A DNA stretch of 64,000 bases from Axinella damicornis (taxonomy: Eukaryota; Porifera; Demospongiae; Axinellida; Axinellidae), in the NCBI GenBank assembly GCA_963931865.1, contig OZ007515.1, positions 11,419,663 to 11,483,662 on the forward strand. The letters run 5' to 3'. This document shows, in pieces, positions 1 to 13,185 of the stretch. The notes under the pieces are model-generated. The model had not been told where the DNA came from. It made no database searches and saw nothing but the letters and a program-made list of their open reading frames with translations. Each line of letters begins with the position of its first letter. The first letter of the stretch is position 1. The translations under genes were made by a program, and so were the position numbers.

Positions 1-44
1 CCCCATGTGCATGCATGTACCAGACCTCAATCACGTGATGAATA

Positions 45-146
45 ATACCAGGCCTTCCCTGTTTTTCACCGCCCTTCCGCATCCATGTATTACTGTCAAC
101 GCAAACCGAAGAACAGAAAAAACGGGTAGGCCTGGGAACGAGGAAA
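45..146. mobile_element. Second copy of the CTCGTTCCCAGGCC MITE, left end degraded
   Basis: The interior CCCTTCCGCATCCATGTATT and GAAGAACAGAAAAAACGGG match the element at 27692-27800. The right terminus TAGGCCTGGGAACGAGG is intact; the left terminus is reduced to ACCAGGCCTTCC. Confidence 0.75.
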
Positions 147-432
147 GAGGTCACCATTTTTGGGTACTACTCTGTGGCATGAAACCTTTCAAAACCACCT
201 GTGATTTAGCACAGGTCTGACAGCACTTGAACCAACTACCATTCTAGCCCCTCTGCTTATTGTGTTCATGTGTTTATAATATTATTTACACTCGTCCTCA
301 GGCCTGCAGCCCACAGGCTTGATGCTGGTATTTTATTTACATCCCTGCACTCATTCAAAAACTATTACGAAGTTCGATCACAAGTCACAAGAATGTACAT
401 TATGTAGTTCAGATAAGAGTGATGCCTAAGAG

Positions 433-513
433 CTAGCCTTGTTCCCAGGCCACGCCCAGCTTCCCATCGCTTGCAGTACAAGCTGGGCGGGGGCCTGGGA
501 ATGAGGCTACCTA
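433..513. mobile_element. CTCGTTCCCAGGCC-family element, 81 bp
   Basis: It begins TAGCCTTGTTCCCAGGCC and ends GGCCTGGGAATGAGGCTA, with an inner inverted repeat GCCCAGCTT / AAGCTGGGC. It lies just upstream of the first visible GATM exon. Confidence 0.75.
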
Positions 514-642
514 AGAACTAGTAGATCTTGTCCATCAGACAGTAGAGTGACATAATATCATCTGAAGGATAAGATCAAGCTCCTAGAGTTGTCTGGATGG
601 AAATTAACTAAATCCCTCTTACATCCAATGTTACCAGCACAG

Positions 643-3600
643 GAGACCTGTGATTCAAGTGAGGTCTTGGAGAATCTTCGGAGAAAGGAACGCATCCACT
701 GCAGCGGCTACTGCCAATTTGGCCCCTGAGGAGCAGGAGGAAATCAACCCAGATGAAAAGTGTCCCGTTTCAGCACACAATGAGTGGGATCCTTTGGAGG
801 AAGTTATCGTTGGAAGGCCAGAGGGGGCATGCGTGCCTCACTTCAGCCATGAGGTGAAAGCTATCATATCAAAAGAGCACTGGGACTTCTTTGAGAAGAA
901 CAGCGGCAAACCTTTTCCTGCTGAGCACGTGAAGAAGGCTATTGAGGAAATGGATGAGTTTTGCCGCATTCTAGAGCACGAGGGGGTCAAAGTTCGCCGC
1001 CCAGAGTTTGTGGATTACAGTAAGAAGTACACCACTCCTGATTTCACATCCACCGGCCACATTTCTATGCCTCGAGATTTCATTATGGTAATCGGTGATG
1101 AGGTCTTTGAATCCCCCATGGCCTGGCGGTCACGATTCTTCGAGTATCGTGCGTATCGTCCATTGATCAAAGAGTATTTCCATCGAGGGGCCAGGTGGAC
1201 CGCTGCTCCCAAGCCACTGATGTCGGATGAAATGTTTGATTATAGCTACCCAGTGGACAATAAGGAGGAACAGTACCGTCTAGCACTGGAGCAGAAGTAT
1301 GTGACAACCGAGTTTGAGCCCTGCTTTGATGCAGCTGACTTCTTGAGAGCTGGCAGAGACATATTCGTACAGAAGAGCCAGGTCAGTACTCCAGCAACTG
1401 TTATCACACCCCAGACAAGGTGCATTTGAATTACCACCGCCCTATAAAAGAAACCATAAAGCTTAGCTTATTGCTGCATACCTGACCTTGTGAATCAGGA
1501 ATGGAAAAAGCTTTGCCAACTCTCCTCCCTACCCATCCAGCATTAATTTGATTTAGCGAACCTCCTTTCATTGTCAAAAGAAGGCTGTATAGAGTCCTTT
1601 TTGTCTTCCAATTTCGGCCAGGGGCATCTCCAAGTTGCATATGCAAACCAGAGATGCATCCTAGAAGGAAATGCTAACATGAGATAATCTGACCTTGTGA
1701 AGGTAAAATGGTAGTTTTCACCTTTACTTTTGAGCCTGTTTTTTTTCAGTTGCTCCACCTTATGGCGCTTACCTGGCTACAACAAAATACATACGGATCG
1801 CGTCTTTAATATATATTGATACCGCGATTTGGAACGCCTTTCCGAGATGCGTTTGCGGTGCATCTCCGCCGCAAACTGGAAGGATTCTTCCGATAACTGG
1901 AAGCTTCTTCCTGGCTTTTACGCGCGAAAAATGGCGCAGCTTCACTTACGGATCTTCTGGAGTTCATTTAGGCCTTCCGTGTTCGAATTCGTATTTTGGC
2001 CTTCCACATTCACGTTTGTAACAGAATTCCGGACCAGCAACAGAAAGGTTTCCAAATTGTGGCATCAATTTTAAAGATGCGTACCGTATGGCTAGATCTG
2101 GCTACAACATAGTAGACTTGCATGCATGACTGTAGCAGCTACATGGACAATGAGCATGTGCAAACGTCAATGCATGGCATGCAACATTAGAACCCGGATT
2201 ATCATTTCGAGATGTTGTTTGGTCGACAATCCATACTGGTGTACATGCCATAACATCACCCACCCTTATTCAAAAAATGGCATAAATTCATGTGAAAGTC
2301 TGTACCAGCCATAGCTTGACTATATAGCACATAGCTGCTACCCTTTGAGCCCCACCCATTATTGTCCCATACTTATCACAGCACAGGTACATTTTTAGTG
2401 TACATTATATGCATGCAAAAAGCATTCAACAACTGCGGCACCATAAATGTAGGGCATAAGTGGTGTGATGAAGTGGTGTGATGTGCTCTTTGCATCAAGC
2501 CCAATTATTCATGGTCCTGCCAGATGGCAAGGCCAGTAAGTGTATTCATTAAGCAGTCCCAACCGTACCCACATGTTCGCTTTTGTAGCTCCATCTCAGC
2601 ATCATCACTCTAAGTCGCTGCTGTGATCAATTCACTCACTGGCCACCAATCAAAGTCAGCTGTCAAATCAGCTCAGATATACCAGCCGGTCACAAGTGTG
2701 GAACGATTACCACGACTTCATCTGAGTGGAGTGGTCAAGGTCATCAGCCAAGAATTGGCAAGATTAACAGTCAAAACTCTTGAAAAGGGCTGTTCAAAGT
2801 TTTTGGCCTGCGGTCGCAGGTGTGACAATATAGAGACTCTATGGGAGTGACCCCTTGTATGTATAAATGAATATTGCTATCAGCCATTACAGGTTTATCT
2901 GTGGCCATGGGAATTGTTGTTGCTAAGGAACATGAAACCATCCTATGTTCAGTAGCAATTGAACATCTGCAGTTCTTTCAAGTGTTACCAGGCACTGACC
3001 TGCACGTGTATGACTACATCTGAAAATTCAGTAGTACTCGTCATCGTTGCTTAACCAAGGGGCAGTCACGCCGCGCGTACGGTCAACCCGTATACTAAGG
3101 AATTCGGCCGGAAGGGGTGGAGTCGCTACGCATTTTTCCGTATACTATCGCAAAGTCAACGGTCAAAGCCTGAAAATCAGCGTGGTCAACAGTCAAAGCC
3201 TCGAAAATCAGCGCGGTCAACGGTCAAGCCGCGCAAAAGAGCGGTCAAAGTTTTGACCTGCGGTCGCAGCTGTGACTGCAGAATCTATGGACGTGACCTC
3301 CCCTTGTTATCTTTTATTGGGGGCTTGTCATCCTATTTGGCACGACTCTGTACTGCAACTTTGTAAGGTGGATGTTTGAGAGGAGCTGCCGAGTCTGAAC
3401 CACAAGGCCCAGTAGCAAAGGATGTTCCGTCATCCTCCATGGGGAATGAAGGGCGCAAATTGCATTGAGACTCGTGCTGAAGTGACTTACAGTTGCAGAT
3501 GAGGCTCATATGCTCAGTTCACCACTCAGCAGAGGGCCACGGTAGTACAGCAGCAGACTGTGACAGCTGTGCATGACAAGCCACTTAACCAACGAGTGGG

Positions 3601-5715
3601 TAGAGTTCCCAAATTGTTGCTCTGTGGAATTTTGTGGAATCTCAATTACGAAACTTCTCCCATGAAAAATTGGTGCCATCCAGTAGGTTTCTCCATTCCT
3701 CTGCATGTAAGCCTTGTATATAGCACAATCCAACCTTTTTTCTTTCTCCCTCCTCTTTCATCTTATAAGAACTTCACTATTACGTTCTCTTAATCACTCA
3801 TCCAGGTGACAAACCGGTTTGGGATCGAGTGGATGAGACGCCACCTTGGAGAGGAGTACAATGTCCACGTACTGTCCTTCAATGACTCCAACCCAATGCA
3901 CATTGATGCGTCCTATGCATTCCTGGAGCCCGGACTGATGATGGAGAACCCTGAACGACGTGGCCACCAGACCAAAAGTATCTTCGTCAAAGCTGGTTGG
4001 AAAGTGGTTGACGCTCCGAAATCTGTGATACCGGACAGTCATCCGCTCTGGATGACGTCCAAGTGGCTCTCCATGAACACCCTGATGCTTGGCCCCAAGA
4101 GGGTGGCGGTGGAGGCGGGAGAGATACCCACACACAAAGCGTTTGAGAAGCTTGGAATCGAGTGTATCAAGGTTTGTGAACTGAATGTCACCATTGATTC
4201 AGCTACAGAACTGATGTATGAACTACAAGGGACAAGTCAATGTGGCGGGGGGCCACTCCCACGACTGCTGTATGTTGTATGTTGTTATTGCAGTTGGCAG
4301 TGACTAGGAAACCACGCAAATCTCTTGACAACAGTCGTTCACACGGGAACAAATATGAGAATAATTGGAAGAAATAGAGGAATAATTGGGGCATGTGTTT
4401 GCCATGTAGCACATGTTAAAAATGGCTTCCAGTGATCCTCATCCTTCTAACGATAGTGGTCTAGGCTGTATTGATCTGGTTGGTTGTAGTTCTAGTTCTA
4501 GCTCTATGCGGTCTGTAGCTTCAGTACTGAAGTCTCTGCAGGCCAGAAAGAAAGGCAGAAGACGAAACACCTCCCGCAGGCAAATGTCATTGTAAAGTAA
4601 GCAGTGCTTTGGATCCCAAGTGAGCTACTTTAAGAGCACAATCTGACATAAATCTGGAATAATTAGGAGAGAATAATGGGACAAAAAGCACAATGGCCTC
4701 ATCCTCTAGGGCCACTCAGCCACTTTATTAGCATTTTGAAGCCCTTCTGTACATGATTACTATATGGGATGGTCCTCTATTATAGGTTACATGTTGCATG
4801 GACACCTGAATTAGTTTTTGTCTCTGTTGAAACTCCTGTGGTAACTGTGGATAGCTCTTAGGAGCTGAAACATTGGCAGCCACTTCGTTAGCTTTTGTGA
4901 AGCCCTCTTATGTACACTCAGTGAGGTTTTAGTGTAGCTAAAACAAAGACAGGTTTTGTCGTTGTAAAAACTTAAGCGGGACTATGGATAATGTATAATC
5001 AGTGACTTGTGTACTCAGTGAGGTATTGTCTGCAGCTCTTTGTCTGACTTTGTTAAATGGCTTCAAAACAATGTCACGCCACTTCGATAATCATTGACTT
5101 CATTAACTTCATTATGCTCTTTGAAATGCAAATTCCAAATAATCACCTGATGCCACTTAGATGCTGGGTTTGACACGTAATTGTACTGTAATGCTCTTTG
5201 AAAGCGGGCAAATGACCTTTCCAAGTATTGGCTTGCATGTGTCTGACACATGAAACCTTTGACCCAATAGCTTCCCATGGTTACCAGGTATGAATAGATA
5301 AGGTGGTGGTTGGTAACTAAGCAAGTATTGTGTGGGAGTCACAGCGAGCAGCTTGTGACACCTGTTTTGTAGTCTGATGTAATTATAGAGCAGCCTTCCT
5401 TTGGCGACCCTTCAGTTGTCTCCCCTGTAATGGTATCCCCTTCAGTCGGCTCTGTTGTGTAATGGTATGTCCAACCTAGCTTCCTGTTGTGGCTTGAAAT
5501 GTGATGTGAATAATTTTTATAAGACAGAGATTTTCCTAAGCAACCACATGCATGTGCAATGGGGCTGAAATTGATTTGACTTGCACTCTCTGAACACATT
5601 ATCTCTTGTTTCATGGTTTTAGGTCCCTCTCCGATTTGCACAGTCTTTGGGAGGCGGGTTCCACTGCTGGACATGTGACGTCCGACGCACAGGAACTCTT
5701 GAATCATACTTGTAA
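643..5715 (+). CDS. GATM: Glycine amidinotransferase (AGAT), mitochondrial; three exons, 5' exon missing
   Basis: Transfers the amidino group of arginine to glycine, giving guanidinoacetate and ornithine, the first step of creatine synthesis; in animals a mitochondrial enzyme. Coding exons are 643-1381, 3806-4171 and 5623-5715, joined in phase 0 (CAG|gtcagt, AAG|gtttgt, cag|GTG, ttttag|GTC). About 396 residues are visible against 423 in the human enzyme. Family blocks are clear: [45 protein letters not shown] (catalytic Asp region), NPMHIDA (catalytic His region) and, in the last exon, [15 protein letters not shown] with the active-site Cys, ending ESYL-stop. There is no in-frame ATG before 650: the frame is open from 608 and a pyrimidine-rich acceptor ends at 642, so a first exon carrying the start and transit peptide must lie upstream, possibly off the window. 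Identity is very secure; the 5' end is not. Confidence 0.95.
1382..3805 (+). other. GATM intron 1 with degenerate duplicated segment
   Basis: No exon is seen in this 2.4 kb. It holds a degenerate duplication: the stretch around 2770-2860 (GTCAAAACTCTTG ... CTGCGGTCGCAGGTGTGAC ... GGGAGTGACCCCTTG) recurs around 3225-3305 (GTCAAAGTTTTGAC ... CTGCGGTCGCAGCTGTGAC ... GACGTGACCTCCCCTTG). The core TCAACGGTCAAAGCC is also locally repeated at 3148-3232. Confidence 0.5.
4172..5622 (+). other. GATM intron 2
   Basis: The intron runs from donor GTTTGT at 4172 to acceptor TTTTAG at 5622. A 60-codon ORF at 4413-4595 with a Ser run is present, but it has no family signature and I do not call it a gene. Nothing else is recognisable. 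Confidence 0.6.
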
Positions 5716-8700
5716 TTTGACAACTGCCGTGACTAGTTGTAACCTGTATATCAGTTTGACATTATTTCTGCATCTTCAAAATGGACATTGCTGTGATATT
5801 TTCTGTTTTGTAAATTCGTATTTTCTATTTTGGAAATTCAGAAGCTGTGGAGTAGGATTTCATTATTGTATGCTATGAATTAATTTTAGTGATGCTGAGG
5901 TCAAACGCTGTGTGCGTGATCGGAAGCGCCTCTTTCAGCCAATGGCTCATGCGCAAGTATAGTATGTAGAGCGCTTATATTGTAATTGAAGGGTGCGAGT
6001 ATATTATGTAGCGCGTTTACGTATACGCGCGCATTTAAAATGCGCGAGTATGTTAAACAGCGCGCTTACGTATACATTCGTATATACGCGCCATCAAACA
6101 ATGAATTTTATATACCGTACTCTCGCGAAAGTCCGCCCAGTCCGCAAAGAGCGCCCACCCCCCACTAGGTATAGCAGCAGCTGTACATGTGGCTTAGCAC
6201 TAAGCTGCATGCCAAAAACGTCAGTAATTTGAACAGTGACATCCACCTCTATGCCTGGTCACATGAGAACAATGATATTTGCAAGGATCATTGGCTAATT
6301 AAATGCAGAAATTGAAGATATGTGTTATGGTAATACAATGTAGAGCTTTAGGTATTGTATTCCAGTATGCACACACCGTCGGGGGAAAGTGATAAAGTAC
6401 ATACTGATGCAAAGTATGGGCTGGTGTACAAGTGTACAAGGGATGTTTCCGACGTACAAGACGTGCTAAGATTGCATGATTGGTTAAGCAGAATGATGAT
6501 GTATATATAGCTACGCTTTAGGCAAACCTGAAGTTCTGCTTAGACACTAAGGGAATTATTGATAGGGTCATTCATTTGCAGGAGCAGCATGCTTGTGATG
6601 GGATCTCACTAGTGATAACTAGTGACCATGAGTGGACCATGCACCTGTAGAGATGTCCATATAGGAAGGATGGCAGGGAAAACTCTTGCTTCCGTTCACA
6701 TAAGTCTGTGGTTGTGGATGAAAGGTAAGTTTTGTGGACCGGAGCTAACTTCACTGAATCAGATATTGTTGTTCACCTCGGACACACTCTGTCGTGTGAT
6801 CTCTCTGACTCTGAAAGATTTTATTAGACATGCTTATTGCCTTCTAGCAAACTTTGGAGTCTGTTCCTCAGCTGTGAAGTCATGTTTGCTTCAGTTTTTC
6901 TGCTTGTCTTTTTATGGTGCAGCCCTGTGGAGATTGGCATGTCCTGTTTTCCAATCACTTGAGACAGCAGTTCAATCATACTAATGCATGGGCTAGAATT
7001 GCATAACTAGATACAAATAAGCCTTCAGAAAGGGGTCAGGTCAAAGCAAATGATCCAATGTAGGTCATTGGGGTATATCCCTAATTAATAGCTAGAACTG
7101 GTGTCAAGGTGCATTTGACTATATAGCCCTATTGGAGTACGTTGCAAATCCATTTGATCTGTGTAATCCTTGTAGCTACCCCATGACGGCGTGCAAGCTC
7201 CATGCTGGACAAATTGACTAGCTTATTAAAGATGACTGCTGCAACCTCTCTTCTGTGATCAAGTGCTGCGGACAATTGATGAAGAACTATAGCACTGACA
7301 CAGCAGACTTTCTGGGTTGAAAGCCCCACTGATGAGATGCAGAGACTTGCTATATGGTAGGAAATGAGGAAGCATATTATACCGAGCAGCTTGCATGCTT
7401 ATAAGTGGTATATACTAGGGATATTTTGACACACTGTGTCTTTTGGAACAGCTAGGGACTATACGTATACGTACTGAGGATATCTTTTAGGCTTGTCTGT
7501 TTGCCCCATGGCTTGTATGCATATACTACACAAGTAGTATGATTCAAAATACACGAAACAGTATTCTAGCTGAGATTAAGCCATGGCCTTATATGTCAAG
7601 TGATTAGACTATTCTGAAACCCTCTTCTTCAGTACATAGCTATTGATTCCTCAAAACCAGCAAACATTGTTAATGGAATTCATATTACTGAAGGGAATGA
7701 TCTTTCCCTATTACCGGCGAGAGAGTAAATTGTTGCCCTTTAATGACCGAATTCTTCGTCCGATTCAACAGTACTGCATGGTACATTTCCATGCATTCAG
7801 CACTGCAGGACACCCTGGTAGGTGCTCCTCTCCCACAGCATTTGCTCCTCAGGTGCCAGACCTGGTGGGGGAAGCATGCACACGTAGAGAGCCTCCTCTG
7901 GCAATATCATTCACCCAGAAGGCAAGCAATTGGATGCCAATGGTGGAGATCTGCCCCAATTGCATGCTGGACCGATAGCTCCATAAACCTGCGACCATAT
8001 GCAGATCTGAATGATGGCACATCAGTGTAAACGTTTTGTTGAAGACCGGCCTGTCTGGGGCCATCGGTGGGGTCTATGAATCTCCAAAACAGCGAGGGGG
8101 TGCACCTCCTTCTCTCCCATGCAATCTCCTTAGGAGTTTGTCTTCAAAGTTGGCCCTAAGCCTATATATATATATAAGGTTACTTTCAGCTTTAACCCTT
8201 TAAGCCCCATTGACGTCTATAGACGTCATTTAGACCCTATGCACTTGTAGGGCTTCTCGTCAGTCCAAAAAGAGACCAAAAAGGCTTCAGAGGGCCTAGG
8301 GACAACTTTGAGGGACGAACTAAAAAATTTGGTCAGATTTCGGCACGCCTCCCCCACTAAATGTACAAGCGGGGGGGTATCGAAGGGGGGGGGGGGGGGG
8401 GGGGGGGGCAGCCCCCCCTTTGCATGTCGTGGGCTTTTTTTTAATATTCATTGACCCGAGAATTTTGGATTCTAATGATATTCATAGACCCCACCCAGGG
8501 CCTCAAGAAAACCTGCAAATTGGTGGTGTAAGGTGTGCCATCAGTCAGATCTGGCCCAAGTTTAGGGAAATGCTGGGCGAAAATCTGGCTGACATCCACT
8601 TTTGACCTCGAGATTGCTGGGCTTGTGGGGGGTCATGAATATCATTAACGGTATTGCCAGAGGGGTCTCTCCATGGGTGCGGGCCCCACCAAGTTTGGCC

Positions 8701-8986
8701 GCTGAGGAGCGAATGCTGTGGGAGAGGAGTACCTACGAAAGTGGTGTGCGCTGAATGCATGAAAATGTGTTGTCTTGGTGGGAAGAATTCAGTGGTTAAA
8801 GGGTTAACAAGCAATTACCTTTAACAGAGCAAAGGTTATATCCATGCAATCATTGGGGCTTAAAGGGTTAATTAATTAAATTAACTTACTTAATTCAGAG
8901 CTACACACTATAGCATTATTGAACGTTCATTGGAATATATGTACAACAAAAAATAATCTAGCAGCCATACACAAGCAGTCATTCAT
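5716..8986. other. Intergenic, repeat-rich
   Basis: No convincing gene. Around 5990-6110 is a stretch rich in short palindromes (ACGTATACGCGCGC and TACGTATACATTCGTATATACG). Segments 7800-7925 and 8650-8790 are inverted copies of one dispersed repeat, shown by CTCCTCTCCCACAGCATT at about 7826 and its complement near 8716. The latter also matches 27925-28010. A 24-base G run lies at 8385-8408. Confidence 0.5.
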
Positions 8987-11900
8987 TCACTCCCTCTCAT
9001 TCCAATCATAGTCGAACACAGGTCCACATGTGTGCGTGGGATCGTCTGGCATGGGATCCCTCATCAACTGCTTCCCGTGAAGTTCTAGTGATTCCATAAT
9101 TGGCAATGCTCCTAACATGCCGTCTGGATTGCTATCAAACACCTCTTGCAATGCTTGCAGAAGACCGTGATAGAGTCGATTGAATGCTCTTGCAGTATTG
9201 TAGACATTCGCTTTACCAAGACCGGACTTACTTGGGTTGTCTTGCATCGACCATACACCATTTGGATTAAACGTAATATTGTGGCCGCTGAAAGAGTACT
9301 TTTTCCCATGCTTCACCAACTGATGCTGACAATATATCTCCTTGAACTTGTAAAAGTGAGCGTAATCACCGGTATCTAAGTACAAAGGGTTACCAGGACC
9401 CGTACCTTCCCCTTGCTCTATGATCTCCAGAATAGCTTCCTTTGCTGTCGTCATGTTTGTGACAATGTGGACTGTTCCGTAATCATTCTGATAAGGCCAC
9501 TTCACTTGTTTATCAGCACAGTCGCAAAATATGTCCTCTTTCTTCACTGTCAGAAGATACTCCATGCATTCTTCAATCTGAATGTAGAACTGGCCAATGG
9601 TATTTGACAGAAACTGTGGGTCATCTCGGTTCCGGGTTGTGTAGTGTGGGTATTCAACAGCCATGAACACATCATGAATTTGCTGCAAAGAAAACTTTCG
9701 TAGGGATATCTCAAGGTTTGGCAGGACTCCACCTGGTAGCCCTTTGGTAGGGTATTTAGGTGCAGCACTAGAACTGTCAATAATTGGCCTGCCACCCACT
9801 GAAATGAGAAGGTTTGCAGACTGTGTCAAGTGCAACATCTCTTGCATGACTACACCACGGATCAGACGGGATGCCCAGGTGTTACAGCCATCACGAATAG
9901 AGTAAAGGGCTGTTAGATACAATGGAATAGTAGCAAACTCTATTTCAAGTGCATCCTGTAGATACTCTCTCAACTTTTCTATCGTGCAGTTACCAGCTAG
10001 TGCATCCTCCTGCCATGAACTCATCGGGACGTCTTTGTTCCTCTGTGCAAGGCTTGCATAATATTTATCAGTATCAAAGCTAAACTGAGAGATATCAAAC
10101 TGCAGCTGGCAATCGAATGGTGGTGACTGAGTTGGACTGTGGGAGATCAAAGGGCAGATTTCCTCAACGTTAGTAGTAGGTCTACCAGAACGACTGTACA
10201 GTGGATTCTCTAGCCAATCAAGAATAACCTTCTGCTTGAGCGGAGACAGATCTCTAGTTGCTGGCATGTAGCTGGGGTGATGAAAATCAAGCCTCATGGA
10301 CATGTTGATTAGCCGGATATTCCTTGGAAGAGTCACATCAGAATAGTTTCCCATGTTGAGGATGTTCTGCATTGCTGGGTAAAGACGTTTGTACTGCAGG
10401 AAGATGGGTCGGATGTGGTCTACCCATGTGTATGGTGGAACAAACTTAAATGTCTTGTTGCTGCTCCACACTAGAATCGAAATTTCATTAATGCACCAGA
10501 GAGGATAAAGTAAAGGCCGTGAATCGGTATGGTTACAGAACTGAGGATCTCCTTTCACACGGTAAAGAAAGAAATACACCTGCCCATCAATTGACAGGTC
10601 TCCGCGAGGATAGCCAATATCCTTAGTGCTGAAAGTGACTGTTGCTCTACCTTTCATATTTGTAGTGGCTACTTTCATATAGTTGAAGGCTTCGTCTGCA
10701 GGTGGAGTGGGTGGTGCATTAGTGACGCCTCCGACTCCGAGACTAACCCGGTCAGGATCAGGGAAAACCTCAACCTCCACACCTGCCGCTGGTTGACCAA
10801 AATGTGTGAGGAAGAGGTCCAAAGATATAGTTTCACTCGCTTGCATTCTGAAAACGTATCGATCAAAAGGGCGTAGGAAGTATGGTCTCTCCAAGACCAT
10901 GAGCATTGCCCTATCACCTTGCTGATCACAGAAAGGGTACGTAGTCTTTGTGGCATTCTCACCTCCTTGCAAGAGTGCTATTACTAGCTTCGAAGTCGCC
11001 AGTTTACCTATTTGCCAGGAGGGGAGCTTGAAGTCGAGTACTCCACCCATCTCCTGAATGACAGAGTTGTTCAGAACAAATGAACTGCTCTGGATAACAC
11101 ATGACTTAGAGCTATCAAAAATTCCTAGGAAAAGTTCTCCAAGATTCCGTACATTGTTGGTGACGTCCAGTGATATAGCACTGCTGAAATCGATCGTCAC
11201 TCTTTGCTCAGCCAGACTAACCACAAATGGGGCTTTCGCCATCCAGGTAATGTTGAGGTTGTCATGCTTCACAGGCACCTTGGTCGCGCAGTCCTTCATC
11301 TCTTGTGAAGGGAGCTTTGGCTGATCAACAAATTCAAAGGAGAGCAACCTCTCTCCACTGAAGTTCAGAGGCTCATCTTGACTGCCAACTCCTATGGTTC
11401 CCGTCACTAGTCCGTATGAAAAGTTTTTGTACAGGTAGTCTTGGTCGCTGAAAGTGAACAGGTGCAGTGTAACAGATACCGATAGGAAGCCAGTCTTTGC
11501 ACTAGCCTCCTTCAGCTCCTGGAGTATCGGTGAGCTGACTTGTTCACTCCATGTGACATTGTCGATTCTTGATGTGGATCTAGCAGATACATACTGGTCA
11601 GCAAAATACTCCTGCAGCATTGTGATACTCTCTGGAACTTCGCAAAGAAACACGGAAGAGTCTTCTCCACCAGATTTGTATATCCACGAATTCTTGAAAC
11701 CAGGTGGAGGATCATCATAGAGCCACGAGTATTTGAAATACTTTTTCTGGTGTGTCAGTGCTTCCACAGCCTCTTCAGGGGGCATCACTTGTTTTCTCCT
11801 ATTGGGATGGTCACATACAACCTGCATCCAGTAATCTTTTGCCAGTGTTGAAGGAATCCAGTCTCCTATGAAAGCATCTGCAGCTGATTCAGTCGATTCC

Positions 11901-12254
11901 ATTGGCCAGTTCACTCCAAACCTAAGACCGAACACAGTCGACTTATAGATGCATTCAGTATCAAGATCAGCTATTTTGGCATTCGTCTTCCCTGGGTTTG
12001 TGACAACTAGCTTGCCTACAATGGGGTCAGTAAATGATCGTGTTCCATTTACGTAAGTGACAGACTTGATGTATGCATCTTCGAATGCAAATTCACCTGT
12101 AGCATTTGGACCCCACAGCTTGTAGAACTCTGATTCGGGTAAGGACATGTTGTAGTTGGTAGCAAAATTGTTAATGCTGCTTGTGTTAGCCCGAAATCTG
12201 CCATAGAAATGAATCCTTGGTGGGTTGAGATATGAGCATGTGGTGGACTGAACC
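8987..12254 (-). CDS. VioB/RebD-like protein: N-terminal VioB-type region plus ferritin-like (iminophenyl-pyruvate dimer synthase-type) domain
   Basis: One open exon of about 1,089 codons ends in TGA at 8987. An ATG lies at 12148, but the frame stays open upstream to an acceptor (ctttctgtag|GGTTCAG at 12254). That extension encodes NPPRIHFYGRFRAN, which resembles the extreme N-terminus of bacterial VioB, so the true start is in an unseen 5' exon. Further VioB-like blocks are PSYMPATRDLSPLK and, in the C-terminal third, the ferritin-like helices LEIEFATIPLYLTALYSI, QEMLHLTQSANLL, QFYIQIEECMEYL and DYAHFYKFKEIY, with Glu and ExxH residues suited to metal binding. VioB (about 1,000 residues) and RebD couple two imine molecules in violacein and rebeccamycin synthesis; the substrate here is unknown. 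Many N-x-S/T sites hint at secretion, but no signal peptide is visible. Family assignment is firm; function is not. Confidence 0.85.
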
Positions 12255-12764
12255 CTACAGAAAGAGTATGTATAGTGTTGAATTGATCAGTATAATAAAC
12301 ATGCAGTTTCAGCTTTACTATGCTAAGTTAAAACCACTCTACCCATAGTGGTGGTAATTTGAACTAGGTGACCCAGAATATCAGTGGTTTTGTGGTTGCG
12401 CAGCCGAATCAACTCAAGTGCATGTCCATCTTTGGCTCTAAAAGCACAGTTATTTCAGGATCTACCCTGCTTCCTTAAAACTACAGTAAAGGGATGTCAT
12501 CTGTGTTGCAACACGATTCCCCTGGATGCATATGGTACAATACGTCCGTTGAGAAGGGAGCACTGCAACAATTGAACTTGCTATACACAAGAGCTGGGAA
12601 AAGGAACAATCTGTTTATAGCACCTCTTTGTAAACATCTCAGCCTGTGTAGCAAACACATTTGGTACAGCAGTCAGTGTACTGACGACCCCCTCTGCCCA
12701 TCTGTTAGTTGAACCACACAACTTCAATAGAAGCTTTTATCACCAGTAATAATATAGTCAGTCT

Positions 12765-13185
12765 TAAGGTTACGGGATACTCGTGCGCGCGCCGTGCGAA
12801 ATGTATACTTAAGCTCGCTAACCAAAAATCTCTGGTACAAAGAGCGTGAGCAACTTGATTCTGGTGGTGGAGGTGCGCTGTCACAAGGCGCAGGGCATGA
12901 CGGAAGCTTTTTTTGATAGCACAACCCCTGGCAAATTTATCTGCTGTCTCGCTCAAGAAAAGCGGTAAATACGGCTTTTTGGTGAACTGAACTGCTCGTT
13001 TTTGCACGGCTATACAGCGTATCGGTAAAAGCTTCTGTCATGCCCTGCACCTTGTGACAGCGCACCTCCACCTCCAGAATCAAGTTGCTCACGCTGTTCG
13101 TACCAGAGATTCTTGGTTAGCGAGCTTAAGTATACATTTCCCAATACATTTCGTACAGCGTGCGCACGAGTATCCCGTAACCTTA
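12765..13185. mobile_element. Foldback (MITE-like) element, 421 bp
   Basis: Two long inverted arms, about 12765-12915 and 13027-13185, begin and end with TAAGGTTACGGGATACTCGT and its complement. They share inner blocks such as TATACTTAAGCTCGCTAACC and GGAGGTGCGCTGTCACAAGG. ORFs on both strands here are mirror products of the arms. No transposase is present, so it would be non-autonomous. Confidence 0.8.

Noticed and set aside
7129..7329. Minus-strand ORF with helical-looking sequence
   Set aside because: No acceptor/donor pair and no neighbouring exon supports it.
8987..12254. Bacterial contamination as the source of the VioB-like ORF
   Set aside because: It is flanked by eukaryotic repeats, has a splice acceptor at its 5' end and sits in a continuous stretch with animal genes, so contamination is less likely, though only reads can settle it.
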